Shown here piece after piece: positions 33,701 to 45,078 of a DNA stretch of 64,000 bases; the first letter of the stretch is position 1; each line of letters begins with the position of its first letter. The notes below the pieces were generated by a model that worked only from the letters and a program-made list of their open reading frames with translations, was not told the origin of the DNA and did not search any database. The position numbers and the translations under genes are program-made. The stretch is taken from assembly GCA_028455995.1 (NCBI GenBank), contig JABELC010000015.1:372001-436000 (forward strand). Direction: 5' to 3'. Source of the DNA: Scleromitrula shiraiana. Its lineage: Eukaryota > Ascomycota > Leotiomycetes > Helotiales > Sclerotiniaceae.

Positions 33701-35609
33701 AGCTTTTCGCACAATTCTCTCACCCAGACTATTTCGTGATTCTTCGTCCTCAACTGGGAGATCTTGGGCATGAGCTTTGACGTAACTTCTAATATCTTTG
33801 TTGGAATCATCTGGCGAGATATGTACATTCACAAAGTTCAAGGAGGCGAATAATCTCTCGAGCTCGATTGCTGGCCGACTAGTGATAAATACCTTGAGTG
33901 GAAAATTTTTATCAAGCCGTGATAACATCCCAAAGAAAGTTTCGAGAGCGTTTTTTCCTCCTGGGACACATTCATCGAGGGCATCAATCACCCAATATTG
34001 CCTGGAAAATTTTAGTGCCGGCAATATTCATTTAGGGAGACACTTACATCGATGAGAACGAGGTACAAAATATTGCATCAAGAAAAAGTCTACGCCATAT
34101 CATACTGTAATCGGTTACGTCAAGAGTTAATTCTTCTTGAGATAATTCCAGAAACAGGCTTCGTATAGCACTGTTTTTCTGTGCTATCTGGAAAGCGATG
34201 GATAGCAACATTTTGCTCAAGTTTGATCGATTTGGATCACTATGTTTGAAGAAAAAATAGCTACAACTATTTTTATCCAAGCAATCTACAACATGACTTG
34301 TAATGACCGACTTTCCCGAAGCGGGCTGGCCAGTAAGCCAAAAATATCTCGCAGAATCGCGTCCCCATTGCCAGTCGAGAAATGATTCTTTATCTGTCAA
34401 CCATTCACATGAACCGGCAATCGGGGCTTCTCCTAGAGATGAAAGTTCATCTGAGTAGCTGGGAGAGATGCCTAAGAATTTTGAAAGACTTTTCAGCTCT
34501 TGGCGGCGTTTCTCATTCCTGGTTTCAGATGCTTCGATGAAATTTCAGTAACTTAATTACATTTGGCTGTGTGACAAGATAACTTACCAATATGCTCAAT
34601 CTCTTCAACTGTCGTGGCTAACCGATTTCGTAAACTTCGATAGTTAGAATCGTTGGGGCTGTCAAATTTGCAGATAGTCCTATGATCAGCATTGAGAACT
34701 TGCACCCTCTCAGCGGGGTAACCTGTTTCTTTTAGCTAGGTCACAGCAAGATAAGGCTGGTTGGATGATATACCTAAAGTTGCTGATTCCTTATCGACGA
34801 CAATGCTATAGGTAGCCCCCAAGTTCATAGGTACAGATTCCAAAAACGAATGAATAGTTATATCTTTACAAGCCTGAGGGAATTGATGGTTGAGGGTATT
34901 TATTGTATCAGAACCCTTTTCGAGGCTGCTCACAAACGTTTTATTCATCCCCAATGTTTTGAGCAGGAAATTTAGTGTTTGTGCAAGATTGGAGCCACGA
35001 TGCGGCGTAGCTAAGAAGTATATAGAGTGAACGCGAGGTCTCAACTCTTCAAACGACTTGTCACTTGACAAGATAAGAGCTTCCTTGATCACTAGACCAC
35101 CCATACTATGACCAATGAGAACAATTTTAGTGTCCTTGTTGCGTTTGATACTCGGGCTATTCTGAAGTTCTTCCAGCAATGACTGCCCATAATCATGGAT
35201 ATTAAGTGGGTTTTCTCGACGATCAAGCCAGTCAGAATTATACCCAAAGCTGTGTATTCTGACATGTTTGAAGGCCGGGTCTGCCGGTAACCACTCCTTA
35301 GGCCAGAAATGAGCTGGATTGGGAGAGGCGCTCCATGTTTTTCGAGATCCTCCTCGTAATCCGTGTACAAAGACAAATTCAATCAAACATTTATCATGAG
35401 GTTCATATAAAAGATTCAGTCCAAGCTCGCCTCTTAAGTCTAATTGACTCTCTGATGCGTGACGTCGAAGTAGTAGCCTGCGAAACTTTCGCTCGATCGG
35501 AACAGAGACATCGGATCCCTTTCCGGGTTGTGCTCCATCCTGTATCTTCCGTTGACCAGAAATTAGTTGTTGTTTGCCATTAAAGATGTGTTACACTTAC
35601 AGTATTCAT
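30710..35609 (-). CDS. Fungal NLR: SesB-like alpha/beta-hydrolase, NACHT NTPase, WD40-like propeller
   Basis: STAND-type signalling protein of the kind used in fungal non-self recognition. Exons are 35601-35609, 34774-35539, 34588-34722, 34048-34531 and 30710-34001. Phases agree throughout and give 1561 residues. The tiny first exon (MNT) is the weakest part. The SesB-like hydrolase (~35-280) shows FVHGLRGGSRKTW, HFWPKEWLP and a lipase box GHSMGG with Ser148. A LGYPAERVQVLNADH linker follows. The NACHT Walker A is GQPASGKS (371-378), Walker B is VIDALDEC (469-476), and the arginine-sensor segment is VFITSRP. The helical region TRPLTIDELKEAI follows. From about 875 to the end there are degenerate WD40-like blades (IKLWEIST, IKLFDFET, VWEPS), too divergent to be a recently duplicated array. 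No stop or frameshift is seen. The hydrolase is presumably the effector and the propeller the sensor, by family analogy. Confidence 0.9.
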
Positions 35610-36185
35610 ATGATTCGTAGACTAGGAGTATTGGGAAGGAATTGACTGCAGGGGTAGTCTCAAGTTTTGGGGGGATTAGACAAGGGAAAGTTATATCTCA
35701 ATACTCTGTAGCTTTCGATTCTTGAGCATTGTAAGATCAAAGACATCAAAGATGTTTGCGCAAACATTTGGATAGTGCAGGGATTGTACGCCAACCAGGG
35801 CCATTGTGGGGCCGATTTAGTCTGAGTATATCCGGCACAGGGAACCAATCAGCTCATTGTTTCGCTGTGGATGAACAGATTATGAACGCTGATTTACAAG
35901 ATAGGCACTAAATCCCAAATCATAGCCTGTGATATCCGCCATTCCAGACCTAAAATGTTACTCATTCGATAAATTGATAACCGACAGAACTAAGCTTCAA
36001 TAGTTTTGCAATGAAAAATTGATTATGCTAATGAAAGACAGCACGCTCATAAGTATGAATTTTAGACTGAAACCGCCAATAACGACCGAGGAGTAGAAAC
36101 CAGCCGCCCAAAAATACGTTTGCATGAAAAAATTCAGTATTTTCGCCCTCAATAAGCATCAGTCTTCTTCCCTTTATCCACGCAC
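35610..36185. other. Intergenic between NLR and aldose epimerase
   Basis: 576 bases with no gene. It would hold the NLR promoter; no distinctive sites are seen. Confidence 0.5.
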
Positions 36186-37312
36186 TCACTCAGACCAACC
36201 CTTATAAACAACACGACTTCCATAAACCTCTCCTTTCTGTAGAAGTACCTGTTTCTTCCATTCATCCACATTTACTGCATTCACATACCTACTCGGTTCA
36301 ACACAGAATGCACTTCTGGCTCCTCTGGCCTCCAATCCCTCAACCGCTGGTATATCGATATATTTTCCACAATAAAATTGGAATGCCGGTTCTGTACTTA
36401 ATACCTCGAGATGGACACCAGTCTCTGGATGAGATGCTTTGACTAAGGTGGTAAGTGGTGAATCACGTGTATCAAGAGGAATTGATGATTCGGATTTGGA
36501 ATTTACGACGAAACAGTCATCGAAATCAGGTTCAACAGGTCCCAGAGTGAATTCCTCCTTTGCCGTAACACTTTCATATATTTTCGGGCCAGATGTTGGG
36601 ATTCCTCCATCGTCAAGGGGAAGATATTCGTTGGTGCACAATTCGACTACCGTGCCTTCAATAGTAGGTTGACCCGAAAGGTTAAAATATCTAACAACCG
36701 AAAAAATTAGTTACTTTTCCGAACACAACAAAAAATTTGTCCGGAAAAATTCCCAAACCTTACTTACGAATGATTGGTAACATTAACAGCCGTTTCCTCA
36801 ACCCCCTTCCCATCATCGATCAATTTAACCTCATACTCAATACCCAAAACCCTAATCTCTTTACCCTCAACCTTCTGCCTCCCAGTCGTATAAACCACGC
36901 TAACATCTAGCGTACCCGGATACCCCTCCTCCCCATCCTCATCCCTCAACCTAAACTCCACACTCTCACCACCCTCCAAACCCTCCACGCCTTTAACATC
37001 CCTCACACCCAACAATTTCGGGCCATCCCAAACGCGCTTTCCCCATCCCTTCAGACCACCATGTAAAGCATTCACGCCATTGTTCTGAGCCAAAGCATAT
37101 GATTTTCCATTCAAAGAATTAATTTTTGCGTTCGAGATTCGATTGGCCACTCGTCCAATTGTTTCGCCGAAGTAGGCGGTGTTGTGTTTCTCGTAGAGCG
37201 TGGAGTTGGGGAATGATTGGACAATATTGAGTGGTCCGTTCTTGGTGGGGACGAGGAAAGATTGGATGATGGCTCCAAGAGGAAGAAATTCGAAGTCGGC
37301 TTCGAGAGGCAT
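36186..37312 (-). CDS. Aldose 1-epimerase (mutarotase)
   Basis: It interconverts alpha and beta anomers of hexoses such as galactose or glucose, probably in the cytosol (no signal peptide). Exons are 36768-37312 and 36186-36690 (349 aa). The intron (GTAAGT..GTTAG, branch AACTAAT) splits the conserved NHSYFNLSG exactly. Family motifs: FGETIGRVANRI near residue 53, NNGVNALHGGLKGWGKRVW near 80 (substrate-binding His), NHSYFNLSG (catalytic His region) and FYCGKYIDIP. The C-terminal CVEPSRYVNAVN carries the catalytic Glu. Length matches the family. It lies between the NLR and the caspase-like gene on the same strand but has no obvious link to them. Confidence 0.93.
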
Positions 37313-37910
37313 CTTGAATGGAATTGTATAGGTTAGATTGTAGAGAGTAGATGAATTGATTAACGAATGGATTTGACAGATGTGAATCTTTCAAATGATT
37401 ATTTGTTCTTGAGATGAAGAAGAAGAAGGAGAAGAGGTGGAATGATCGATTGAGCACGTGCACGAGGGGTAATTTGCCTTCAGCCTGAATTTGGAAGGTG
37501 GGGTGATTCTTACTGGGGAAAGTGGAGTTGATGCAAGATGATGATATTTTACATGGATGATATTGGTTGTGATCAGAACCACGGAGATGATTTCATACAC
37601 GTGAAATGTTCCCGGCGGACGAGAAAAGTACGAATGGATTATATCAAACAACACAGAGACCTAATTCCAAAAGATAAGAGCTACGCAACATACAACAACA
37701 AACAAAAGAAACTATGATAGAAAGTTCCTCCCAAACCACGTCCTCAAATGCCTAGTTATTTTGTTGTAGCTAACTTTCTTCTTGAGACATACGATGTATT
37801 GCTGGCCTATAGGGTTTTAGAGGTCCGTATCAAGTCAGCTTACAGGCGCAACGTATGCATAAAAGGATCGTTAGACCTGTTGTATTAGATTTCTTCTTCC
37901 TGAATTGGTT
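37313..37910. other. Intergenic upstream of the epimerase
   Basis: About 600 bases without a supportable gene. Short minus-strand frames overlap the epimerase 5' end. Confidence 0.5.
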
Positions 37911-39715
37911 CTACTGAAGGCCTGCAGTTTCGTTAGTATTCCAGCTGTGCGCGACGAAATGAACTATATTGCCTCTTACTTCGGATGCTTCTGATCTGGT
38001 TTCTATCAAAGTGTGTGAAGGGTGTTCACAGCGATTGAAGATTCTATTGCCAGGGAGGGTTTTCATGGAATACTCTTCGTTGTGGTCCGGAGGTGATGAT
38101 TGAAGAAAGTCGTTAGTTGTTCTGTCCATCACTCGTTCTGGCCATGAGTCTGAGTTATAGACAAACATTAAGTTTTCCGAAATGTCGTGTCCTGAACATA
38201 CTTTCGTATCGAGGTCCATCGGCGTGGATAAACTAGTTTGTTCGGTCTTGGCTGTAGTATCAATTAGGCCAATGAATCTGATGGCGGGGTGCTTTTTCAT
38301 GTAGCACCACAGTTGTATTGATATTTGAATAAGAAGCAAACAAGAATCACTATCGTACGCCGACAAAATGCGCACATTTTCAGCAGCTAGAGGCATTGAC
38401 TTAATCCAGCTAATGACGCCTTGAGCTCCTGTCACAAAATTGTAACCTTCCTTGAGCGTAACAGCTATCAAGAAATGAGCACGCGGGGAATTATTTGGTG
38501 CAATGCTCGATACAGAGGACGGAGACCGTTCCAAATCAACACTTGAATCCCTTGTACGTTGACTCAGATTAGTGGATGAGGTAGTCTCTCTTTGGTGCTC
38601 AGATGTAGAGATGAGACATCTCGGTTTAAGATTTGTGTCTAGAATAGCTTCATCGGAATTTTCAACGTGTCGGGATTTTACCGATAAACGTATGGGAGAA
38701 GTAAAATCATTCCGGTTCGTGAGAGGCACAAATAGCGGAGTTGGAATCGTATCGTAATCACTCTCTCTACTGGTATAGATATCCTTATGGGCGTGTTGCA
38801 AGATGCCGTTGAAGAGATCAGCCACGGTAAACGTCTTGCCGGTGGCATGCATCGATTTTAGAACGTCAACAAGCGCAGTGGTGAAAGACTTGTCACAGAC
38901 ACCAGGTGTTTTGAGATTAAAGCCGCAAGCCGCGAGAAGTTGTGTGGTTCCTTTGCTGCCGGGGATTTTGTTAACAACTGCTGCAGAGCAGCAATCAAGT
39001 ATTATCAGTACATCTGAAGCAGCCTCTTCGAGATAGTCTTTTGTATAGCTCCATCTGACGGCCCTGTAAGCAGGATCCCTAGGATTACTGTGAATGTTGA
39101 TGTTATAATCAGCTTTGATGTCATACTAGGATATCAGTGGTGCTAATATAGTAGGTCTTTTATGGTGATTCATGTCTTGGAAACATACCTCATCCAGCAT
39201 TGTTCACCACCAGTCATCCCACCATGGCCCCCGTAGTACAGAATCTTCAAGACATCCTCACAATCGTCATCCATCTTTGCAAAATCACGAATCTTGTCGC
39301 CGAAGGTCGTAGTACTCTTCACGCTAGGAATCTTCCAAACCTCGACATTATAGTGAAAGTACGACTCGAAAACATCTTTCAACATTGCGATCTCGTCCGA
39401 AACTTGCAAATCTGGATCTTCATCTTCCCACATGATAAGTAACACATATACTTCTTTGTAAGGCATCCCCCCATCACTCGGAAATGCACTTTTGATCCCT
39501 TCGTTAACAATCTGCTCGAACTTTTTGAGCTCAATATGATATTGAAGCGGCTTATTGCTATAATCGATATATGAATCCTCCTCAATCGATTTGTGAATAT
39601 CGGTATCTTGCATGTTAATATCGTTCATTTTGTGCAGTTTCGAGACGAAAATCTTGCAAACCCAAGAATAAGATAATAGAGAATCTACGTCCATAATAAA
39701 GAGGAACGACTGCAT
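37911..39715 (-). CDS. Caspase-like cysteine protease (peptidase C14 fold) with extra C-terminal domain
   Basis: Putative regulated protease. Exon 1 is 39189-39715 and exon 2 37911-39087, giving 567 residues. The intron is 39088-39188 (GTATGT..TTCACAG). That acceptor was chosen because it alone keeps frame and reproduces the junction seen in the paralogue at 11.1 kb. The p20-like domain spans ~88-260: VYVLLIMWEDEDPD, LKDVFESYF, LKILYYGGHG (His164) and DVLIILDCCSAA (Cys209). TFTVADLFNGIL and PTPLFVPLT follow. After a Ser-rich disordered stretch, residues ~400-470 (HFLIAVTLKEGYNF..VRILSAYDSDSCLLLIQI..FIGLI) form a second globular domain that I associate with other fungal caspase-like proteins. 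It has no standard metacaspase prodomain and departs from canonical metacaspases, so substrate preference is unknown. It lies 2.3 kb from the NLR start, same strand. Confidence 0.82.
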
Positions 39716-40805
39716 TATTATAGATCACACTCTGAGATGGCTTATTTGTGCTCCTGTTTGAATCCCAAGAAATCCCGTATCTGCATCAAGCCGTTAAACA
39801 TGGTCATACTCTGTACGGCATAAATCACCACTTCAAAAAGCGTTTTTCAGTGCCTAAAGGAGTTTGATAGCAAAAGAAATGTAGTGAGTTTAAGCCAATC
39901 ATACCTGTAATTCTCGGACCCCAAGTCATGGAGTCACCACATCTACTCCGTGTCTCCAACCCCAAGACTTCAGCCTCTTTCAGAATCACCCAGTTCAGAT
40001 CCTCGAATGATCAGGAATGTGTATGAATGGATCTATGTGATGCTAGACGAATCCTTCTAGTGTAATAATACGTTTGGTATCACACTGGTCTCTAGAAAGA
40101 ATATCAATATGGTGCATTTGAAGCCTCGAGAAGCATAAGCAATCTGCTGGCAAGAACTATTCTATACTCCGTTGAGCTGCTATGGACAGTGGCGAAATAT
40201 GGTTTGTATGACTGCATTACAACTTTGCCCAACCCAACAGTCTCGGATTAGGTGCGTAATGCGGTGGAATTACATAAACTATCGGAGATGAAGAGGATGG
40301 ACGAACAGTCTTATAGAATCTGTAGGAAAAAGGAACGCAGCCTGACTGAAATCGATTTTCTATTTTTGATTTGAGAGGTAGAGTGTCATCGTATGCAGGT
40401 AATGGCAACAAAAGTAGGAGGGGGAGTAAACTTGTGTAGAAAATAGATTGGAGAATTATTCTGACATCTCAAAATTGGTTCACTTCAAGTGCCAATGTCG
40501 ATGAGAGTATTGCTGTCATGATATACAATATAGATAACTCATCAATCAAGATTTGAAACCGAAAGACACCTGAAACAATTGAATGTGTATTGTTAGTCAT
40601 CTATGTACATGGATGGAATAAAGGGGGAAATAGCCAACATATCTAAGTCCAATAATCGAATTAAAGCTTTTAGATACCAACATCGACGCCAAAGCCCAAG
40701 GGTATAACCGTCGCCCAAATATCCTACCCTCAAACCAAAACAGACCAGAACATTCAACAATGAAATGTTCAAATATCCAAAATATTATAAGAAAATAAAT
40801 CAAAA
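39716..40805. other. Intergenic upstream of the caspase-like gene
   Basis: No gene supported. A 64-codon minus frame at 40217-40411 starts with TTG and is Pro/Ser-rich; I left it out. Confidence 0.5.
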
Positions 40806-41788
40806 CTATTCAAAATGAACCATTTTGCGTTGAGCAATAATAACTGGATTGGTATCTATTACCGGAGTTTCCAAGACCATAAGGGAGATCTCGTCGAGCT
40901 CAGCGTCGAAATTGGAATTACTTGGAACTCTTGATGAATCGACAGCCATAGTATTCGGATCTACTATTGGTATTTGTTGTAGCAAGATCGGGATTTCGTC
41001 TAGATCCGAAAGCTCACTGTCAAGATTTGAACCTGGAATATTAGATAGTGAATTATTTTCAAAATCATCTCTCGTTTCGTCTGTCCATCTAGAAGACATA
41101 GAGGGAGAAACGAATAAGATTTGGCTGACGTTGTCAAAAGAATTTTCTTTCTTGATGGCACAAGTCTCCTCTTCCTTAGGTGTCTTTTCAACGACCACAC
41201 TTCCTAGTTCGTTGACCCGTCATGTTGGGGTTTTTTGTCTTGCCAGGGAGTTCAACGCCATCTATATCCTCAGATCTAGACACTTTTGGTGTTTGAGACC
41301 TCTCTTTGCCAACTCCATCCTTCGATTTGGATCCGAGTCTCCTACGTACGGGCTTTGAGGAAGCCACTATGAACCATCTCGGACGGTGAGCGAGAGGCGA
41401 AATTCTTCGAAGAGTTGTCGACGAACTCAAGAACCTTCGCGCTGGAAAACTTTCAACTCGGAGACGAAGAATAAATTGCTAGGAAACCTAGCTCCGACTT
41501 CTCGCTGCGTGGGGTAAAGAACGCTCCCACTGAATTGGTAGAACTGGTTGAGTTTTCAGTTGAGCTACTGCTCAACTCGGGCATTGTACTTGAAAAAGAG
41601 CCCTCCTTGAATGTGGGGCAATCGCCTGCCTCTAAAACTGTTGTGGCATCGACTTTCACTTGCTCATCCAATCTCAAGCGGTAGACTTTCTTGTTTCTAT
41701 CAATTGCTATTGCCTCAAAGGTTACCAATTCCCCTTCTAAACAGATCACTAAATTTTGATGTGGAATCATAACCTCTTTCCTAGCCAT
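40806..41788 (-). CDS. Uncertain gene: three consecutive ORFs in different frames
   Basis: Minus-strand frames 41453-41788 (ATG 41788), 41188-41430 and 40806-41198 follow one another with little overlap and similar Ser/Glu/Lys-rich composition. The first begins MARKEVMIPHQNLVICLEGE and has a compact beta-like region (VTFEAIAIDRNKKVYRLRLD). A GTTTCC..TTTTCCAG intron of 46 bases would join ORF 1 to ORF 2 in phase, but the donor is poor. The step to ORF 3 needs another weak intron, or both are frameshifts. So this is either a three-exon gene with atypical splice sites or a decaying one. The family is not recognised. Confidence 0.35.
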
Positions 41789-42599
41789 TCATGGGCCATG
41801 TAAACATGCCCGTTGTTGTACGGCACTGGCTGATAAAGCGATTTTGGCATTGATTTTGCCTTCCAATCAAAAAAAAAGGTCAATTGAATACGAAGATTTA
41901 AGCAACCTTGATTCTATTAAATTTGGATTCGCCATCATGTCGATAGCTCCGGCGGGGACGGGCTATATCATGATCGTAACGTTAGTTATTACTAATGATA
42001 AACGTTGAGGAACAGAAAGGGATTTAAAATAAATTTGAAAACATAGAAAATAACAAAACCAAGGAGTATTTCAGGTATAAAAACGGGATTTTAAAAAGAT
42101 CATGCTCGCCTTGCTAGCAATTTCATTAGTATTATTGTTCTGCATCAAAGAGTTGAACTTGCCTAATAGGATGCATATCAAAATCGATGTTGAGCTTTCC
42201 ACCGAGATCGAACAAAATTTCCTAAATGAGACTCATCTCGCTATACCCACCCCCAATCACAACCCGCTTAAACATTATCGTTAGTTGTATATCGAAACAA
42301 AGGGCATCAAAGACTTACAGATGGCTTTTCCGGTAGCTTGTTGATGTAGCTTTGTAATGCGTCAAGCATCGGTGTAATCGATGCTCGCATGAGAATATCT
42401 AAAATCACACTTCTTGGAAAAATCAGTGACGTACTATAATTGTCACAAAATGGTATATATAGAGACTCTAGCATCACGCAGAAGTCGTTCGACTTTTGTG
42501 TGACAATCATCAAATACCTTAATAACAACAAAAACACAACAAAAGCAAGCCTTAACGTCGCCATCCTCAAACAACAACAACAACAACAACTTCTTCAAC

Positions 42600-42827
42600 A
42601 TGCCTGATACAACATCCACCTCCACCAAGCCCTCGGCTGCGCGCGCTAAGCTTACATCAACAGTCCGAAATGTTGCAAGATACACCAAGTCATCGGAAAA
42701 ATAGGTAAAGGCACAGGAATCAAAAGAGAAATTCGAAGGAGCAATTAAGAAGGCTATAGCAGTAAAAAAGGTAGCTTCAGCGGCGACTTCAAAGAGGGAT
42801 TCGAAGGGGAATGCACAGGGGGAGTAA
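42600..42827 (+). pseudogene. Short Lys/Ala/Ser-rich ORF interrupted by one TAG
   Basis: ATG 42600 opens MPDTTSTSTKPSAARAKLTS. A TAG at 42702 interrupts, and the same frame continues with coding-like VKAQESKEKFEGAIKKAIAV to a TAA at 42825 (75 codons plus stop). The part after the TAG is helical and basic, like the part before it. No intron of normal size would remove the stop. It could be a one-lesion pseudogene or chance. Confidence 0.35.
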
Positions 42828-44073
42828 AAGTAGTGGGAAAGAGAAAGATTGAATAGTCGGATGAGGTTTGCGGTATATCCGATAGAAGAGTATAGAGAAG
42901 TGAGTGATGGTTAGAATGTGCCGATAGAGAAGGGTGTGGAGATGGATGGGGTGGGAGTTAAGAAGTTTTTCTTTTTGGTCTGTTTTAGTTGGTCTTGATG
43001 TATATCATATCAATTTGTGCTTGTCCTCATTCCAATCTGCAATCCACTGTTATTGGTGAATATGCTTTCTCCGATGTGAATGATCTTTCTTTATAATTAT
43101 GACAAGGGAAACTATTTCCAGTTCATTCCTCGTTAGATCCATTGATACTCAGTAAACTCTCGTAACAACTCGGTCTTGTTAATAATCGCGGCTTTTTCTA
43201 GAAGAGCGGAGCAATAAGTAATTACGATGGCAACCGCGTGTAAATTATTCGTGAAGTGTACTTCTATGTGTCCTCGATAAAGAGTTTTCATACCCTTATG
43301 TACTAGCACTACTGGCAAACACGAAGCAAAATTAAATCCAATCTCCATGGATGATGAGCCATGAGTAATCACTCGCACTCTGGTCAATTCAGCCACTATA
43401 ACATGAATTGCCAACTAGTATTCGATAATAATCAGATGAACGAGTATCCAACACCTAAACATAACTCAACTCTTGACTCCGTAACATTGTTCTATATCAC
43501 CACAAAACTACCATGATGAAGCTTGAAGAAAACGGAGAAGACAAAGGAAACGGAGATAGGAAAATTAACGCGCAACATCCTCGACTCTCCGGCCTCCAGC
43601 AAACAAAATTCCCATAGGCCACCTCAAAAAAAAATAGAACTAATATCAAACAACAGAACAGAATAGAAGAAACAGAATCCAACAGCCAAACCCATCAGAA
43701 TAGCAGAGAACACGCAAGAGAGTATATATACAGACCTCTTCACCAGGCACCATCTCAATCATATCCCTCCCACGGTCACCAATCCGGCCACGCACCCAGC
43801 CACAAAGCCACAACTTACAATCGGAAAGATATGACGTTGCCTGCCTCTTCATCAATGCACTTTATAATATACGCGCTTAACCCAACGCAGATGAATTAAT
43901 CAATAACTTGAATGGATGATCAACCTAATAGATTCGGGGAAATAACTCACCGACCAACAATCTACTACGACATGGTAGACATCAACCACGAGGCAACTAC
44001 AATCTACGCCAATTGATCTAGTTAGAAGCAAAACATATAAAGAGATAGAAAAATCACTTCGTTGAGTTTGAAT

Positions 44074-44110
<37 letters not shown>
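44074..44110. repeat. (ATC)n microsatellite
   Basis: About twelve uninterrupted ATC units followed by ATCACA repeats. Confidence 0.9.
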
Positions 44111-44230
44111 CAATCACAATCACAATCGCATCACATCACATCACAGCAACAAAAACAAACCTCACCTCAGCTCGCCTCGATCTCCAATCCCAAATTCCAA
44201 CTACCAATCAACCCAAACCCACCATGCAAA

Positions 44231-44518
44231 ATGCCCCGCTCCCACTCCACCACTACCTCAACCACCACAACCGCCAAAAACAACCTCTGAAAAGCCGTCA
44301 AAGCAGCAGCAATAGCAGGGAAAGTTATGCATGCGACTAAGGGGAATAAGCCGAAGGGTAGTGCTAATAGCAAGGCAGCGGTAGTGGCAGTGGGGCCAAA
44401 GCTGCGACTTCGAGTGGGGAGGCGGGGAAGAAGTGAGGTGGATTTGATTGAATTGAATCGAATTGGAATGAGATTGAGAATGAGATTGAGGGGGGAAGCG
44501 GGGGTTAGGATAGGATGA
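44231..44518 (+). pseudogene. Second short basic ORF interrupted by one stop (TGA)
   Basis: ATG 44231 opens MPRSHSTTTSTTTTAKNNL, then TGA at 44288, then the same frame runs on as KAVKAAAIAGKV and a basic Lys/Arg/Gly-rich tail to 44518. It resembles the ORF at 42600 only in composition (Ser/Thr start, Ala/Lys middle). Support is weak. Confidence 0.25.
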
Positions 44519-45078
44519 GAGGAAAATGGGGAATAGAGGGGGTATGGAATGGGAGGGAGGTAGAGGGATAATAGTTAGTGTAGTTGTAGTTTGATTGGAG
44601 TTTGGAGTTTATAATTTTTAAGTTTTCTCTTTTGCATAGATTGGATCGAATTAGATTGGAATAGATATTTGTATTTGAATTTTGGAATGGATCAATTGCG
44701 TCCACTTGCTTTGCATGACCACAAAAATGATATGTGATAGAAAAACGGCCAAAGACAAAAATAGCAAGGAGAAAAACGCCATTGATTATTCATTCATCGA
44801 TTATCTCAAACACTTGTTGAACAACTGGCATTTACATTTCTAAACTTCTTTTCGAATACGAATACTTACTAGTCATCATCGCACAAAATACGTCCTGTTG
44901 TTGGGTATAAACTTTTTTCTATTTGCGTTGGTTGTAATGTACAGGGTGTTGATGTATGTATACAAAGTAAGATCGAGTATGTTACATCGTACAATCGAAT
45001 ATCTCATTCGAAAGCGCAAATTTTCGCCTACCAAGATTCATGATGAGCTCTTCCTAGAGATTGATTGCGATCGAATTA

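Larger units (their letters stand above)
41789..45078. other. Gene-poor stretch with short interrupted ORFs
   Basis: 3.3 kb with no long coding region. It includes the two interrupted short ORFs listed next, an ATC microsatellite, and small frames at 42102-42284 and 43133-43414 that I could not support. Composition is AT-leaning. Confidence 0.5.

Noticed and set aside
42307..42561. Short minus-strand ORF with a signal-peptide-like start
   Set aside because: The hydrophobic start comes from an AAC/CAA-repeat region and the remainder has no coding character.
43133..43414. 93-codon minus-strand frame
   Set aside because: It starts with TTG and has no exon partners or domain.
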